Shown here: one piece after another, positions 44,300 through 57,145 of the stretch | Numbering within the stretch: position 1 is the stretch's first letter | Layout of the letters: each line of letters begins with the position of its first letter | DNA from: Apostichopus japonicus | Taxonomy: Eukaryota > Echinodermata > Holothuroidea > Aspidochirotida > Stichopodidae | DNA: 60,000 nucleotides | Assembly (NCBI RefSeq): GCF_037975245.1 | Contig: NC_092569.1 | Location: forward strand, 13,786,501-13,846,500 | Direction of reading: 5' to 3' | Notes under the pieces: model-generated | Databases searched by the model: none | What the model saw: the letters and a program-made list of their open reading frames with translations, nothing else | What the model was told of the DNA's origin: nothing | Translations under genes and position numbers: made by a program

Positions 44300-45750
44300 T
44301 TATAAAGACATATATACATGTTGACCGCTATTCTTTTCACATCAAATCTAATTAGTTTACATGATAACCAGGACTTATTCCGGTATCTACTCCGCCGCTT
44401 GCATAAAACCAATAAATTACCGGAACTTTGTTTATAAAGTTGTCTAACAAACGGCCGTATTAAACTTCTAAACCAAAGGAAACTTCCTTTGGACGCGAAC
44501 AATGGAAACCGCATGTGTAGTAGCAGTGGCGTACGCAAGTGTGTGTTTGTGTATGTGGGGGGGGGGGGAGGTGGCGGGGAGGACCAAAATCTCCATTGTC
44601 TTTCGCGGATACGTCCAGTCGGAGGATGTTTGCCATTCATTTGGGGAAGTATGAGACCACTTCTCCGAGCCCAGGCTGCAACTAGGAGCGAATTCAGGAA
44701 CTGTCGGGGCGGTTCACACCCTTTTGCGACCTCACACAAAATTTAAACAGTATTTATTAGCATTTAGTCCCTAAAATTTACCTACTTTATACCGTTATTG
44801 TGCCTTATAGAATGAACCATTACACGTTTATACTCTCATTTTGTGTGTGGGAGTAGAGGGAGGGGGGGGGCACATCAGATCTCCCCTATATGAGAGGCGT
44901 CTTCAAAAATCCCAGTGCCTAATCTCCTCCGTCGTAAAATCCTTGATCCACCTTTCTATGAACGTCCAGGCTCCCACATAAATAAATGGTAGAGAATTTC
45001 TAATTCTACCCCGACACCTTCGAAATTCCGTGCACGCCATTGAAGCTCAGTCCTGTTAAAGATGCCATAGGCTCTTGACGCAATGGGGTGGCGGAGGGGG
45101 GGGGGGTTGCTTCTCCTATGATTGCCTTTTCTATATTCCGACCCCCATTTGTTATCTTAGTTCAATGTTCATAATCCTTCACACTGTCATATGTAATCTC
45201 TGTTATGCCTCCCATTATTTTACTTAATAACAAATCCATTATTCTTTACACAACTTTCTTTCTTTCTTTAGGTTAAACTAGGAAGATTGCTTATTGGTAA
45301 TTTATTATTTTAACTTTTTCTCTTTCTGGCTTGACTTTTGGGTTAAAAATATTAAGATTCGATTGAAATGACTGAGCCGAATATTGATCAAGGCCTTATA
45401 TGATCTTGTGAACGTTATTCAAGAAGACTGGAATATTTAGGGAACAGAAGATGTGAAGTTGAATTATGACCCCTCCCACCTCCCCCCTCCCCTTCCCCTC
45501 TCCACGGTTCCGCTCCCGCTCCCGCTCAGTCTTACATCATTACATTAATTTTCAAGCAAATAAAAGAACATTTTACATTGAGTTTTTTTCAATAATTTTT
45601 GCGACAACACGGGGCATCTACTCCGGAAATGTCCATACTGAACTTCTAAATAATAACACAGAAGGAGGCACACTTCCTGGAAAATAAATTTTGATGAAGA
45701 TTTGATTTCAGAGTACACATGGATATGGTAGAGAATGTTTAAGAGCTAGG
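44300..45750. other. No gene; one unpaired hAT-like end
   Basis: CAGTGGCGTACGCAAG at 44525 looks like another hAT-type terminus followed by a G12 run, but I do not find its partner. Further G runs lie near 44862 and 45095. The open stretch 44215-44739 on the minus strand crosses two element ends and is not a gene. Confidence 0.6.
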
Positions 45751-45752
45751 AA

Positions 45753-46216
45753 CACGGTATTGATATCACGGTATTGATATCACGGTATTGATATCACGAT
45801 ATTGATATCACGGTATTGATATCACGGTATTGATATCACGGTATTGATATCACGGTATTGATATCACGGTATTGATATCACGGTATTGATATCACGGTAT
45901 TGATATCACGGTATTGATATCACGGTATTGATATCACGGTATTGATATCACGGTATTGATATCACGATATTGATATCACGGTATTGATATCACGGTATTG
46001 ATATCACGGTATTGATATCACGGTATTGATATCACGGTATTGATATCACGGTATTGATATCACGGTATTGATATCACGGTATTGATATCACGGTATTGAT
46101 ATCACGGTATTGATATCACGGTATTGATATCACGGTATTGATATCACGGTATTAATATCACGGTATTGATATCACGGTATTGATATCACGGTATTAATAT
46201 CACGGTATTGATATCA
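45753..46216. repeat. 14-bp minisatellite, about 33 nearly identical copies
   Basis: Unit CACGGTATTGATAT, 464 nt. Nearly all units are identical; the exceptions are CACGAT for CACGGT in two units and ATTAAT for ATTGAT in two units near the right end. Each unit holds GATATC. The homogeneity implies recent expansion. Confidence 0.98.
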
Positions 46217-46219
46217 TGT

Positions 46220-47290
46220 TCACCTATATGACATTGTGGAATATGGTTGCCTTTCTTGTAAAAGTCACGTGTGCCCCCGGAATAAGTAATCCTAAAACCT
46301 CGATAATTCTCGTGCAGAAGACCTAAAGAGTTTCATATAGTACCGTAATTATCCTATCACCATTTCAATATTAAAGAATAGGTTAGACTATAGGTAGGAA
46401 TCCTAACAAAGCCTATACAAGGGTAAACGTTGTGTAATCGGCGATATTTATTTTGTCAAAATATCCGACTTACTCGCAGTTTTAAACCTCTTGCAACTGA
46501 CGTTAATTAATGCAAGAGACCTAACAAATGCATTTCAAATAAAATTCGACAGAAGGGAGACGTTTTGTTTGTAAAACTACCACCTGCGGAATATGCAAAT
46601 ATATAGGAGTAATCCTAATCCTACGATAATTTCCAAAAAGGGACACAACAATCCTTTGTCCCCTTTGGTATGCCCCCTCATCACAAACAGTGTCCCCTTT
46701 GGTATGCCCCCTCATCACAAACAGTGACATTTTCAACAATTCGAGCACTTTCATCTCCAGCTCTGTTATCTCTAAGAAGACATGCTTACGGGTAGCAATT
46801 AAATTGCCCGTTTGATCTGACCTTTAAATGCAAAGGTCATACAAAAGGTGTCGCAGGATATATTTCTTGTTAAAGGGATATTCTGTTGGCAGTCAATGTC
46901 AGTGGATAATAACAAAATGCCACACTGTCAGTTAAAATCCCATATTTTGTAGTATAGGTTGTATAGTAAAGTATAGGATCTAAACTCCCCCCCCCCCTCC
47001 ACTCTCTCTTTGCTCTGAGGCTCCTCATATTTTCATGGTAGATTGCAATGCGATCACAATAGGTCATGTTATGAACTTTAGTATTTGATATTCAGTGTTT
47101 GCAAAAACCCATCTCAAAATTAATAAATAAAGAAAACATAAATCGAAGAACAATCATGTAAGACTTGATCAAGTCTCCGACCTTGTATGTGAAAGAACAT
47201 TAAATCTGTGATACCACCCAGATGGAATATGAGTTTTCTTAGCTGCTGGTGGTAATTGTTCATGCAAGTTTATTATCTCAATCACATAAA
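46220..47290. other. No gene; short tandem duplication
   Basis: A 34-nt unit starting GTCCCCTTTGGTATGCCCCC is present twice in tandem at about 46657-46725. A C10 run is at 46988. Nothing else is seen. Confidence 0.65.
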
Positions 47291-47291
47291 A

Positions 47292-47816
47292 CAGGCGTTC
47301 CTTAACTGGGGTGCATGAACCCCCAGGTGGTGCATGAGTCCATCCCAGGGGGTTCGTGAGACGTTTCTGAAAGTCAAAACTAGAGTACGTTTTGTTGAAC
47401 TAAAATCTGATATCTCATATAATTTAGTAATGTACAAAAGTCTTACCTATCGACAAACTGTTTTCGCGTTTCATACGCATATGTTGACATAATAGTACCG
47501 TGCCGTCCATGTGATAAATAACTGATTTATGAAACAGACACAGGCCGCATGACTTTGGTGAAGTTGGTGTACGTCAGTACGTCGTGAAGATAAAGAGCTG
47601 AGAAAGTAACTGAAAGGTTTGCCAAAGTAATTATTATTATTATTTTGGAAATTCCAGATGACCTCCATGTTGCCCGACACAATGAAAAGTTAATAAATTA
47701 ATGCTTGAAAATTATAGTATAATAATGACTCAGATCGTGTCTCGAAAAGTTGGGGGTTCGTGGACAACTCTGACATCCACAGGGTTTCGTGGTGGGATCA
47801 AGTTAGGGCAACCCTG
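47292..47816. mobile_element. hAT-like non-autonomous element
   Basis: 525 bp. The left end is CAGGCGTTCCTTAACTGG; the right end in reverse complement is CAGGGTTGCCCTAACTTG (imperfect inverted repeats). The 8-bp flanks ACATAAAA (47284-47291) and ACATAGAA (47817-47824) differ at one site. No transposase is seen. Confidence 0.85.
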
Positions 47817-47829
47817 ACATAGAATGATA

Positions 47830-50285
47830 ATGATAGTTGGTTTGTCAGTGTGATTTCTCTAAATAACTTTCTAAACACAGAGGGCAATTTTAATCATAAT
47901 CCAGATTATTTGGTTAATGTTTCCTAAATGTAGTTTAGGTGTATATTTCTATATTTAGGAACGTATTATTTAGCCATGATTTAATGTTTTGTGACATGAG
48001 GCGTTTTGCGAGAAAAAAAAAAAACTAAAGCTGTTTTGCTTTTAAATGGAGCAAATTATATTTTCTATTTATAATATACATAGGCTTATATTATTATAAT
48101 TCCAAATCACAAAAAATGGTATCGAGTACAGATATTTACCCATTTCCCGTTGATGAGCAACTATTTCTTAGGGTTAAAACATTACTTGAGTCAACCGCAA
48201 ATAAAGAAATATTTCCTTTATTGACGTCATTGACTATAATCGTTTCTACTATGGTACAAAGCTAACTATCACGTAGCAAGCAAATACGTTTGCCATTCTC
48301 GATCATTCCAAGTTCTGATAACAATGTAGTCATTGTATCATTGTTTTGGAGAACAATACGATGAAATACTGTTATATACGTCGCTCCTGCTACCATACCA
48401 CTAACATGCTCGTTGCATTGGCTCCCGTGAGACTTCAAATAATGCTACAATTTGAATAAGCCCTCAGTATAACGAAGAAGTAATAACGTATTATAATTAT
48501 CTCAAAATAGATGTCGCTGTTTAACAAAACTAATGCAATCAAACAGAGTCAATGTATTGCAGAGATTTGAAAGTTCGAAAACAAAGAAAATATTTTTTAT
48601 TAAATTTACGGCACACAATTATAATTATCTGTATCGCATTAAGTGGTTCAATAACTTGCTTATGTAATTATTTTTGAGTCTTTTAATGTCAGCACATTCT
48701 GACTGTATAAATACCTTTTAATTGTTTTCTATTTGCATGTGAATACATCAACAAATTTCACCAAAAGTTATAATCTCCCTCTAAAGTGGCAAAATTCATC
48801 ATCTTATTTTAAGTCAAAAGGAAAATAGTTTATTCATACTTTAAATCATGAAATACACAAAATCATTCGGATAGAAAATGTTTACTTATAAAACAGAAAT
48901 CAATGTTGATGCTGTTACTTTTATTTAGTGCTTTGTCATTTACAAATGGTTTGTAAAATGTACTTGTTCATACATAATCCACAGTTTGTCATTATAAGTT
49001 AAAATATAAACCTGACAAAAAAAAAACATGTTTATGCGTTTTCATGCAATTAAAAATATGAGTTCATAGCAAAACGGAAAACAATGTTGGAAAAGAAAAA
49101 GAAATATGCAGCATGGGTAATACTTATGCAGGGAGTAGCCTAGTACGTTTGAGAAATACTCGACATTTCGCGTTTGAAGTTTCCTGTATCGGTCCTTCAC
49201 GGAGCTGATGGTTGATAAAATGCTACCCCCGGTTCCAGTTTTAAAGACTTCTCGATGTAAAGGTCGTTTACGATACTCAATATGAACTTTTATTCTTATT
49301 TTCTGTTAGAATTAAATGGAATTATGAAATTGCGAAAAATGATCTGCTTGTTATGTTAGCTATCAATTGATTAATTTATTATGAATATAATATATTTTAA
49401 TTTACAAACTCATACTGTGCATGACTCTTTTCATCCACGTTGATCCACAAGAGTGCATAACCAGAGCACAGAAGCGATTGCATTTAGATGTACCCGTATA
49501 TAAAGATTATCACTACCTCATAACTCCACTTGGTCCCACATCATATCAACCTCGCTAAAACGAAATGTTTACTGTAAACGTATAGATATAAATACAGTGG
49601 TTTATGGCATATGGCACTTAATAAGGGTGAGATAAGGCATAAATTGCTACCGGTAAGCCAACCGTCAGCACTGGGCACCTCTTGAAACAAGAGGCCCTTT
49701 TGGCGCACTGGACAAAAACTATGGCCTTTCTCAAAATGAGGATATTGGCGCTTTCGGCAACCTAAACCTATAACATATTCTGCGCCTCGCAACCACGACA
49801 CGCCGGTCTCCAGGCGGATAGAACCATCTTCCTTTACTGGGCCCATTTTTCTAGCCTAACGATAGCATAACTAAGGGCGTTAACGCCTACTCAGTCTCTT
49901 TCCCCCTCTCCGCATTCTTATCAGAAAATTCGTCATTCCTCTAACATACTGAAACAACACGGAAGAGCAAAGAAACGGCATTGCTCAATACATTGTTCAT
50001 TAATGTAATTAGTCACCGATTTAACTCTCAACAATAATGGTTCTCCTAATTATCACATTGCTTTGAATCATGGATGTGTTATACATAGGTTCGAACACGC
50101 ATTCTTTCAGTTTATATGTGTACATTTCCTAATTCTAACTGTTGATCAAAGGCACCGGTTTGTGGAGGTAGTATACAAGAACTGAAATCGTTGCCTCACG
50201 CTATTGGATGATTCGTACGAATTAATTGCAAATATATATGCTATGCACATACATTACATGACAAATTTGATGTCGCGTTGTGTCC
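47830..50285. other. 2.4 kb without a recognised feature
   Basis: AT-rich sequence with no supported gene or repeat. The open stretch 49541-49846 on the minus strand has no family resemblance. Confidence 0.6.
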
Positions 50286-50289
50286 AAGA

Positions 50290-52015
50290 AGTTCATCAAG
50301 TCTAAATTCCCCTCTGTCCGTTTAGGTTACCCGGACATCCCCCCCCCCCCCGGGCGAATTTCGCTGGACGATTTTCCCATCCCCCCGAACGATTACCCCT
50401 CGGGACAATTCCCACCCGAACAATTCCCAATCCTGACAATTGCTCCCCAGACAATTCCCACCCGGACAATTGCCAACCCTGACAATTGCCCCCCCCCCCG
50501 GAGAATTCCCACTCCGGACTATTGCCTCCCAGACAATTTTCCCTGGACAATCCCCCTCCTCGGAAACGATTGATTGACAGCCGATGTATAGGCGGGTTTA
50601 AACTATTAGTCCAGTAAGAATGGGGGTGAACCTAAAACTAACTGCAAGAGGAGATTTTATTTTTTTCATATTGTTGTTGTGTCCTCACTGAAGCATTTAA
50701 AGGAATTGTTCGAAGCCCCACCCACTCATGAATATTAATGAGATTTGCACCACAAACAATAAGGAACATATACTCACTATGGGTAATCCACCACCTAAGT
50801 ATGGGAATAATGAAACCTTGCGTCATTGACTTTTCAACGAAATTACATTTGGCCCGCCCCTCATGAATATTAATGAGATACGATAAGGTATTAACCGACG
50901 CATGTACCCACCTCCTAGCAATGCCACGTAACAAGTAAGAACAAAATCGGTCATTCGGTTACCGAGATACGGAGTCCGTCCACTTATGAATGTTAATGAG
51001 ATTGGCACCAAAAACTGTAAGGACCATCTACGCACTATGGGTAACCTACCCACCAAGTATGAGACCGATCGGATCTTTATCATTCAGTTATCGTGATTAC
51101 AAGCCGGCGTCACAGACACACAGACACACACACACACTCACATGCGTGACTGCATAGAGTCCTATTGCCTCTGGCAAGGAATAAAAAAAAAAGTAAAAAA
51201 AAAGTCTACCCGGAAACAAATGCAGCTATAGTGCGTGCGAAGCGCGCAGAAAATGTTAAGGTAATCTAGCTAACATGCATGTGGAAGGAGTAAATAATTC
51301 TCACAGCATCAATTAAGCTAGGACGCGCGAAGCGCGCCAAATCTATTTTGTCACAAATTTACTAAATTGACGCCCAAAATATTATCATTGTGTCAGTGTA
51401 GCTAATAGTATACACAATGCACGCGAAACAAAAAAGTGTTTTGGCACTTTGTCTCCTAAAATACAGTCTTTTTTGCTTTTCGTTTCAGCGGTGTTCGTAT
51501 GTTTTACTACATTGCAAAATGATAACATTGGTAGAGTGAAAGGACGAAAGTGGTAATTCAGATATCTTTGTAAGTATACCAAAGTAAACCAATATCTCAC
51601 AACTTTAAAATTAAGCGAAAGTCACTCTCTACAGGGCAGACATGGTTTACACACAGAAAACGGTTATAAATAAATACATCAGTAATGCACGAGAATCGCG
51701 CACAAAGATACTCGTTGTCCGTATATTTAACTTCGCGATTTTTTTTTCTCAGGTGAGTTGGGAGCTGTTGATTACGCTAAAATAAAATAATATAGTACGC
51801 ACACACACTCTTATTGGTAACTAGTGTTATAAAATCGTCCCAATTGGGTGCTCCCGAATTGACAATTATCTGTGGGCCAATTGTCCGGGGGTAAAAAATC
51901 CTGGGGAGTGGGGGGTTCCAGGGGGTATTGTCCTGGAGGGTACTTGTCCGGGGGTAATTGTCCGGTGGGGAGTCGACCGGTTGGGAATTGTCCAGGGGAG
52001 TTTCTGGAAAAATTG
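50290..52015. mobile_element. Probable foldback element with inverted subterminal arrays
   Basis: The left array (about 50330-50570) holds some ten copies of a short motif CGGACAATTCCCACC. The right array (about 51835-52005) holds the same motif inverted (GGGAATTGTCCGGGGG). The arrays face each other across 1.3 kb that contains the repeat block at 50700-51200. I infer a transposon with long subrepeat-bearing inverted ends; no target duplication was found. Confidence 0.6.
50700..51200. repeat. Repeat family with ATGAATATTAATGAGAT units and A-rich 3' end
   Basis: Three units share CACTCATGAATATTAATGAG, then CACTATGGGTAAYCYACC and AAGTATGRGA (about 50715, 50855 and 50980). They end in ACAGACACACAGACACACAC, then CCTATTGCCTCTGGCAAGGA and ATAAAAAAAAAA. 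The arrangement resembles the 3' end of a retroposon and is related to the 301-bp repeat at 36630-37745. Confidence 0.7.
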
Positions 52016-52265
52016 AAAAATTTCGGTCAAAACTGACCTTTAATCAGTCATATTTATCACGTTTACCTTGCCACGTTGAGAAATTGTATCTTGCGATCCT
52101 TATACTCCACCATACAAAACTTCGTATGATTTTGAATACTCTAACAGAAAAAGGCTTAATAGAACTACCGTAAAACGTTCGCCAGCTTCAATTCGGTTTA
52201 TATATGTACTAATTTTGCTATTGGGTGGGTTGACCCTGTTCGTTAGCTTCAAGTAAGTACATATT

Positions 52266-53161
52266 AGGGACGCAGTCAGGGGGGGGGGGGCAGTGGGAGC
52301 AACTGCTCCTCCTCCCTTTCAGTGTCGAAATTTTTTTAAAAACTGTTGGTTTTTTTGCATGGTATTTTGTCAGTGCTCTTTTGATCTTGATACTCGTCAG
52401 CTCCGTTAACTCGATTATAATCGTAGTAACATTCAGGCCTACTGATTCAGCTACTTGGTTTGGCAGATGCAATTAGCTAAATTTAGCCTATAGCCTATTA
52501 CCAGAATACAGTTGGCTACTGCATAATAAAATACATATAGCCTACCTAACTGCACTCGATGGAGAGTCACGAACCGTATGCACAACGACGACGACAACGT
52601 GCGTTCTCATCCTTTATGATTCGTCATTAGTTGTTGCACGAACAGCATGTTATGAAGCTAAGCTAGAAATCGTACGTGATATACGCGCTTCCTATAAATA
52701 ATTATTACACTGCTAAATATGAAAGTTAAAATTGTCCATCAGTTAAGTTCGTCAAATGAATTAAAGTCCAGACATTGGACAATAAAAAAGAATCATCCTA
52801 CTGGAAACATTGTACAAGAGCACTATGTTTGTCTTTCTGATAATATGTAAAAGAACATGTAAGAGAATAATTCAAACCGGGAACAAAATCGCTGATAATA
52901 TATCATATGATAATGATGAAACTGGCAAAACATTGCACCAGATCGCATCTAAGAACCTTCAATTGTTCAAATATTTCTCAAAGGGGAGGGGGACACCCCT
53001 CCCCCTCCGTATCCGCGTTGACGAGTACCAGCGGACAGGTGGGGTGGGTAAAAGGCAGAAGTCGGAATTTTCTGGCTTCAAAACCCATTCAGTTGGAATT
53101 TCAGCCACTACACCTCCCCCCCCCCCCCTCTTATAATCATCAGGCCTCAGCTACGTCCCTA
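52266..53161. mobile_element. Possible DNA transposon remnant
   Basis: The left end TAGGGACGCAGTCAGGGGGG and the reverse complement of the right end TAGGGACGTAGCTGAGGC are similar. The interior contains GC-rich stretches with C13 and G12 runs. I see no matching 8-bp flanks, so the boundaries and unity are uncertain. Confidence 0.4.
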
Positions 53162-53164
53162 GAT

Positions 53165-53965
53165 ACGAGATTAATAAAGTGTGCCGGGATATTTATAATG
53201 GTACGAGAATGTTAGTATGTTTACCGTTCACAATTAATTAGTGTAAATAAAATATAGCCAATATTAAGTTAAATCATCTTTCTTTCTTATTTGTCTTCTT
53301 TTTCTTGGCGGCGGAACTTTTGTCTTCGATCAGTCTGTTGCATGATGCTTTCATCCAAACTGTTATGAAAAGCTTTTCTCTTTTTGTTTTTGTTATTCAG
53401 TGGTCGGGTAAAGCGCATCAAGGTTCGATCAGGCAGGGTAAGTATACCTTGATTCAGATAATCACGAATGTCGTACCAGCTTGTGCGTTCATCAGCTATT
53501 CATCAAGTATGCAGGAATTTACATGCTATATTGTTATTTAAATTGAGACTGGTTTATCCGATCTATCGATGCACTGTATTGGCCTACATGTGCAGGCCTG
53601 TCTTTGTACACTGTACGCGGGCTTTCAGTATACATCCTTTATAAGCAGACGTTACTTAACCGCTATACCTTCAATGGGACAGGCGCGATTTTTCGGTGAC
53701 TTTTCTTAATTAGAAACTTCAATTGCACACTTCGGAAGAGATGATCTTCTCGACAGTTTTGGTACTGAATTATCTTTATGTAAGTATCAATAATATTTAC
53801 GGACAAATGTTCCTTATCGCGGTTTCAAGAATTGCAATGTAATTTATCTTATCATTGACAGATAATATAACCGGAAAAACTCGCGTTTATTCCGCATGAA
53901 CAATTAGCTGCTGGAGAGTTGAGTATGGTACAAGTCAAACAACTCCAACTCGTATTAACATTAAA
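53165..53965. other. No feature recognised
   Basis: No gene, RNA or repeat is seen. Confidence 0.6.
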
Positions 53966-54156
53966 AAGATTTGGGAACTAAGTTCAACATTTTCGGAACT
54001 AAATTCAGGAATTTCGGAACTAAAAACAGGATTTTCGGAACAAAATTCAGGATTTTTGGAACTTAATTCAGGAAACTAAATACAGGACCATCGGAACTAA
54101 ATCCAGGATTTTCGGAACTAACCTCAGGAATTTTGGAACTTAATACGGGATTTTCT
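53966..54156. repeat. Degenerate tandem repeat, about 21 bp
   Basis: About nine copies of a unit close to TTCGGAACTAAATTCAGGAT, variable at several positions. The copy near 54070 has lost a few bases. Confidence 0.9.
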
Positions 54157-54159
54157 TGC

Positions 54160-55715
54160 GTTCTCGGAGTGATTGGAATAAAAAAGGAACATGCGTATAT
54201 CAATGAACTGCTTTTGGCAAGCCTCTGCCCCGGATAAGGCGGCTCTCTGCCTATACGCCGTATGGAACACAAACAATCAAACGGCGCCATTTTGAATTCC
54301 CTTGCCCAGGATACTTTCAAGGGATTTCTATATTTCCAATCTTAAGTTGTGTCGGATTCTATTTTTCCATCGTGGTGATCGTCGGATTCTATTTCTCCCA
54401 TCGTGGTGATCGTCGACTGATGCCTGTCTGACTTCGCCGGTCCGTGGTAAGTACATAGGGACAGTAAGGGGACCGAGGGCAAGGAAGGGAACAGATGAGG
54501 AAGAAAAACCGTGAGTACACTTTTTCGTCTTACTAACACACTTGCACTCAAACAATTTTATTGATGTACATTGGGACCCCATGTGAGACTCATTAAACCA
54601 TTTATTCAACAGGTACCAAACAAAGCGTAATAAATTACAACTCCCAACGTAATTATAAATAATTATTTGTTATACCAAACTTACCACGCATATTCAAAAC
54701 AAGCCATTTATTCTATCGATAAAACATTTTTACTTAAAACTCGGACTTATCTAAACAATTTTTAAGTATCTATAGATATCTATATCTATAGATATTTATA
54801 TCTATAGATAGTGGGAAATTAACCGGGAAAATAACCGGGAAATTAACCGAATGTAACCGATACAAAACTTGCTTAATTACTTAATTCCATTCTCATTCCA
54901 AATCTCCATAACTTTTCTCGCGGATAAATGAAGCAACTGAAACCAGCGAATAAAAGAAATCTGACATTTTATTCTCCTTTTTAAGAGAGAACAATATTTA
55001 GCGCATGCTTCTACGTTCTCTCCACGTTCTTCAAATTTGGAGACTACGAAAGTATCCATTTTTTCTTTTGCCTCGTAGCTCATGGCGAAAAGAAGAAATT
55101 TAGGATTTTGCTGTACACCACTTTTCAATTTTGTTTTTACAGCAAGCACACGTTTGTAAAGATTTTTTTTGGGGGGGGGGGTGGGGGGACACTAATATGT
55201 AGCTGAAGGCGCTACTATGACATGACACTTGCATTAAAGTTCAGTAAATTCTTTTGTTATAAATATCTAAATTAGCGAAACAGTACCTTTCTTGAAAGTA
55301 TGTCGCTTGAGTACAAGCGTTTCACCCAATTATCCACACCTCGTTAAGAAATATCTCAAAGAAATGTTCTAGACATCGGCTCGTTTGGTTTTAATTTTAA
55401 AACCACAAACATTACCTTGGTATTCCACCACACCTTATCTTCCCTTCCCGAAAACAGTATGACTTAGATATAACTTATGCAATTGGGCAAAATTATTGCG
55501 AACGGAAGACCACGAAGGAGATAAAACAGCCACTGTATTTATATGTACAGACGCACTATACCGAACGGCAGGTACATACCTGCCGATGTCGATTCCATTA
55601 AAATCGTGTCAAGTTCAATTTGCTATGTGCACTTTTTCGGTGATGTCAGTATACAGTAAGTTATCGAATTATCACAACATTGTTTAACGCTTGTCACAAA
55701 TTGTTTTTATTTATG
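54160..55715. other. No gene recognised
   Basis: A 24-nt segment (TCGGATTCTATTTYTCCATC...) is duplicated near 54352-54412. A TATAGATATCTATA palindromic run is near 54768-54810. A G-rich run is near 55170. Nothing else is seen. Confidence 0.6.
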
Positions 55716-55719
55716 TTAA

Positions 55720-57145
55720 AAATGTAGGCTTATGAATGCTCTATTGTTGTAGTGTATATTTTTATAGATGCAACTGTTTCGTCAGTGTACATTTATTATG
55801 TTAGTGTTGTAGGCAACATATATTCATAGATACAGCTGTTATGTTAGGGCTGTAGGCCACATATATTCATAGATACCTTTATTATATTAGTGTTGTAGGC
55901 CTCATATATTCATAGATACAGCTGTTATGTTATTGTTGTAGGCCACACATATACATAGATACATCTATTTTGTTAGTGTTGTAGGCCACACATATTCATA
56001 TACACATATGTTATGTTAGTGTTGGAGGCCACAGATATTCATAGATGCATCTATTATGTTAGTGTTGTAGGCCACATATATTCATAGATACAGCTATTAA
56101 GTTAGTGTTGTAGGCCACAGATATTCATAGATGCATCTATTTTGTTAGTGTTGTAGGCCATATATATACATATGTTATGTTAGTGTTGTAGGCCACAGAT
56201 ATTCATAGATACAGCTGTTATGTTAATGTTGTAGGCCACATATATTCATAGGTACAACTGTTATGTTAATGTTGTAGGCCACCTATATTCATAGATACAG
56301 CTGTTATGTTAATGTTGTAGGCCACCTATATTCATAGATATTAAGAGAAACAGCTGTTTTGTTAGTGTTGTAGGCCACATATATCCATAGATACATCTAT
56401 TATGTTTGTGTTGTAGGCCACATATATTCATAGATGCATCTATTAAGTTAGTGTTGTATAGGCCACATATATTCAGAGATACATATGTTATGTTAGTGTT
56501 GGAGGCCACCTATATTCATAGATGCATCTATTATATTAGTGTTATAGGCCACCTATATTCATAGATACAGCTGTTATGTTAATGTTGTAGGCCACATATA
56601 TTCATAGGTACAACTGTTATGTTAATGTTGTAGGCCACCTATATTCATAGATTTTAAGAGAAACAGCTGTTTTGTTAGTGTTGTAGGCCACAAATATTCG
56701 TAGATACATCTATTATGGTAGTGTTGTAGGCCACAGATATTCATAGATACAGCTGTTATGTCAGTGTTGCAGGCCACATATATTCATAGATACATCTATT
56801 ATGTTAGTGTTGTAGGCCACAGATATTCATAGATACAACTGTTATGTTAGTGTTGCAGGCCACATATATTCATAGATACAGCTGTTATGTTAGTGTTGTA
56901 GGCCACAGATATACAGAATTACATCTATTATGTTAGTTTTGGAGGCCACAGATATTCATAGATACAACTGTTATGTTAGTGTTGCAGGCCACATATATTC
57001 ATAGATGCAGCTGTTATGTTAGTGTTGTAGGCCACATATATACAGAATTACAGCTGTTATGTTAGTGTTGTAGGCCACAGATATTCATAGATACAGCTGT
57101 TATGTTAGTGTTGCAGGCCACATATATTCTTAGATACAGCTGTTT
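55720..57145. repeat. 43-bp satellite, subfamily 1 (about 33 copies)
   Basis: Units of 43 bp contain TTATGTTAGTGTTGTAGGCC, ACATATATTCATAGATA and CAGCTG. Variation falls at fixed sites: CAGCTG/CATCTA and CACATATA/CACAGATA/CACCTATA. A few units carry an insertion (TTAAGAGAAA near 56340 and 56652), which shows duplication of multi-unit blocks. Confidence 0.95.

Noticed and set aside
44215-44739. 174-residue minus-strand open frame
   Set aside because: Crosses the end of the hAT-like element at 44286 and a G12 run; no domain and low-complexity Pro stretch.
45753-46216. CRISPR-like array
   Set aside because: Units of 14 bp are contiguous with no spacers, in an animal genome.
54768-54810. TATAGATATCTATA palindromic run as a regulatory hairpin
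   Set aside because: Looks like a short degenerate microsatellite; nothing nearby for it to regulate.
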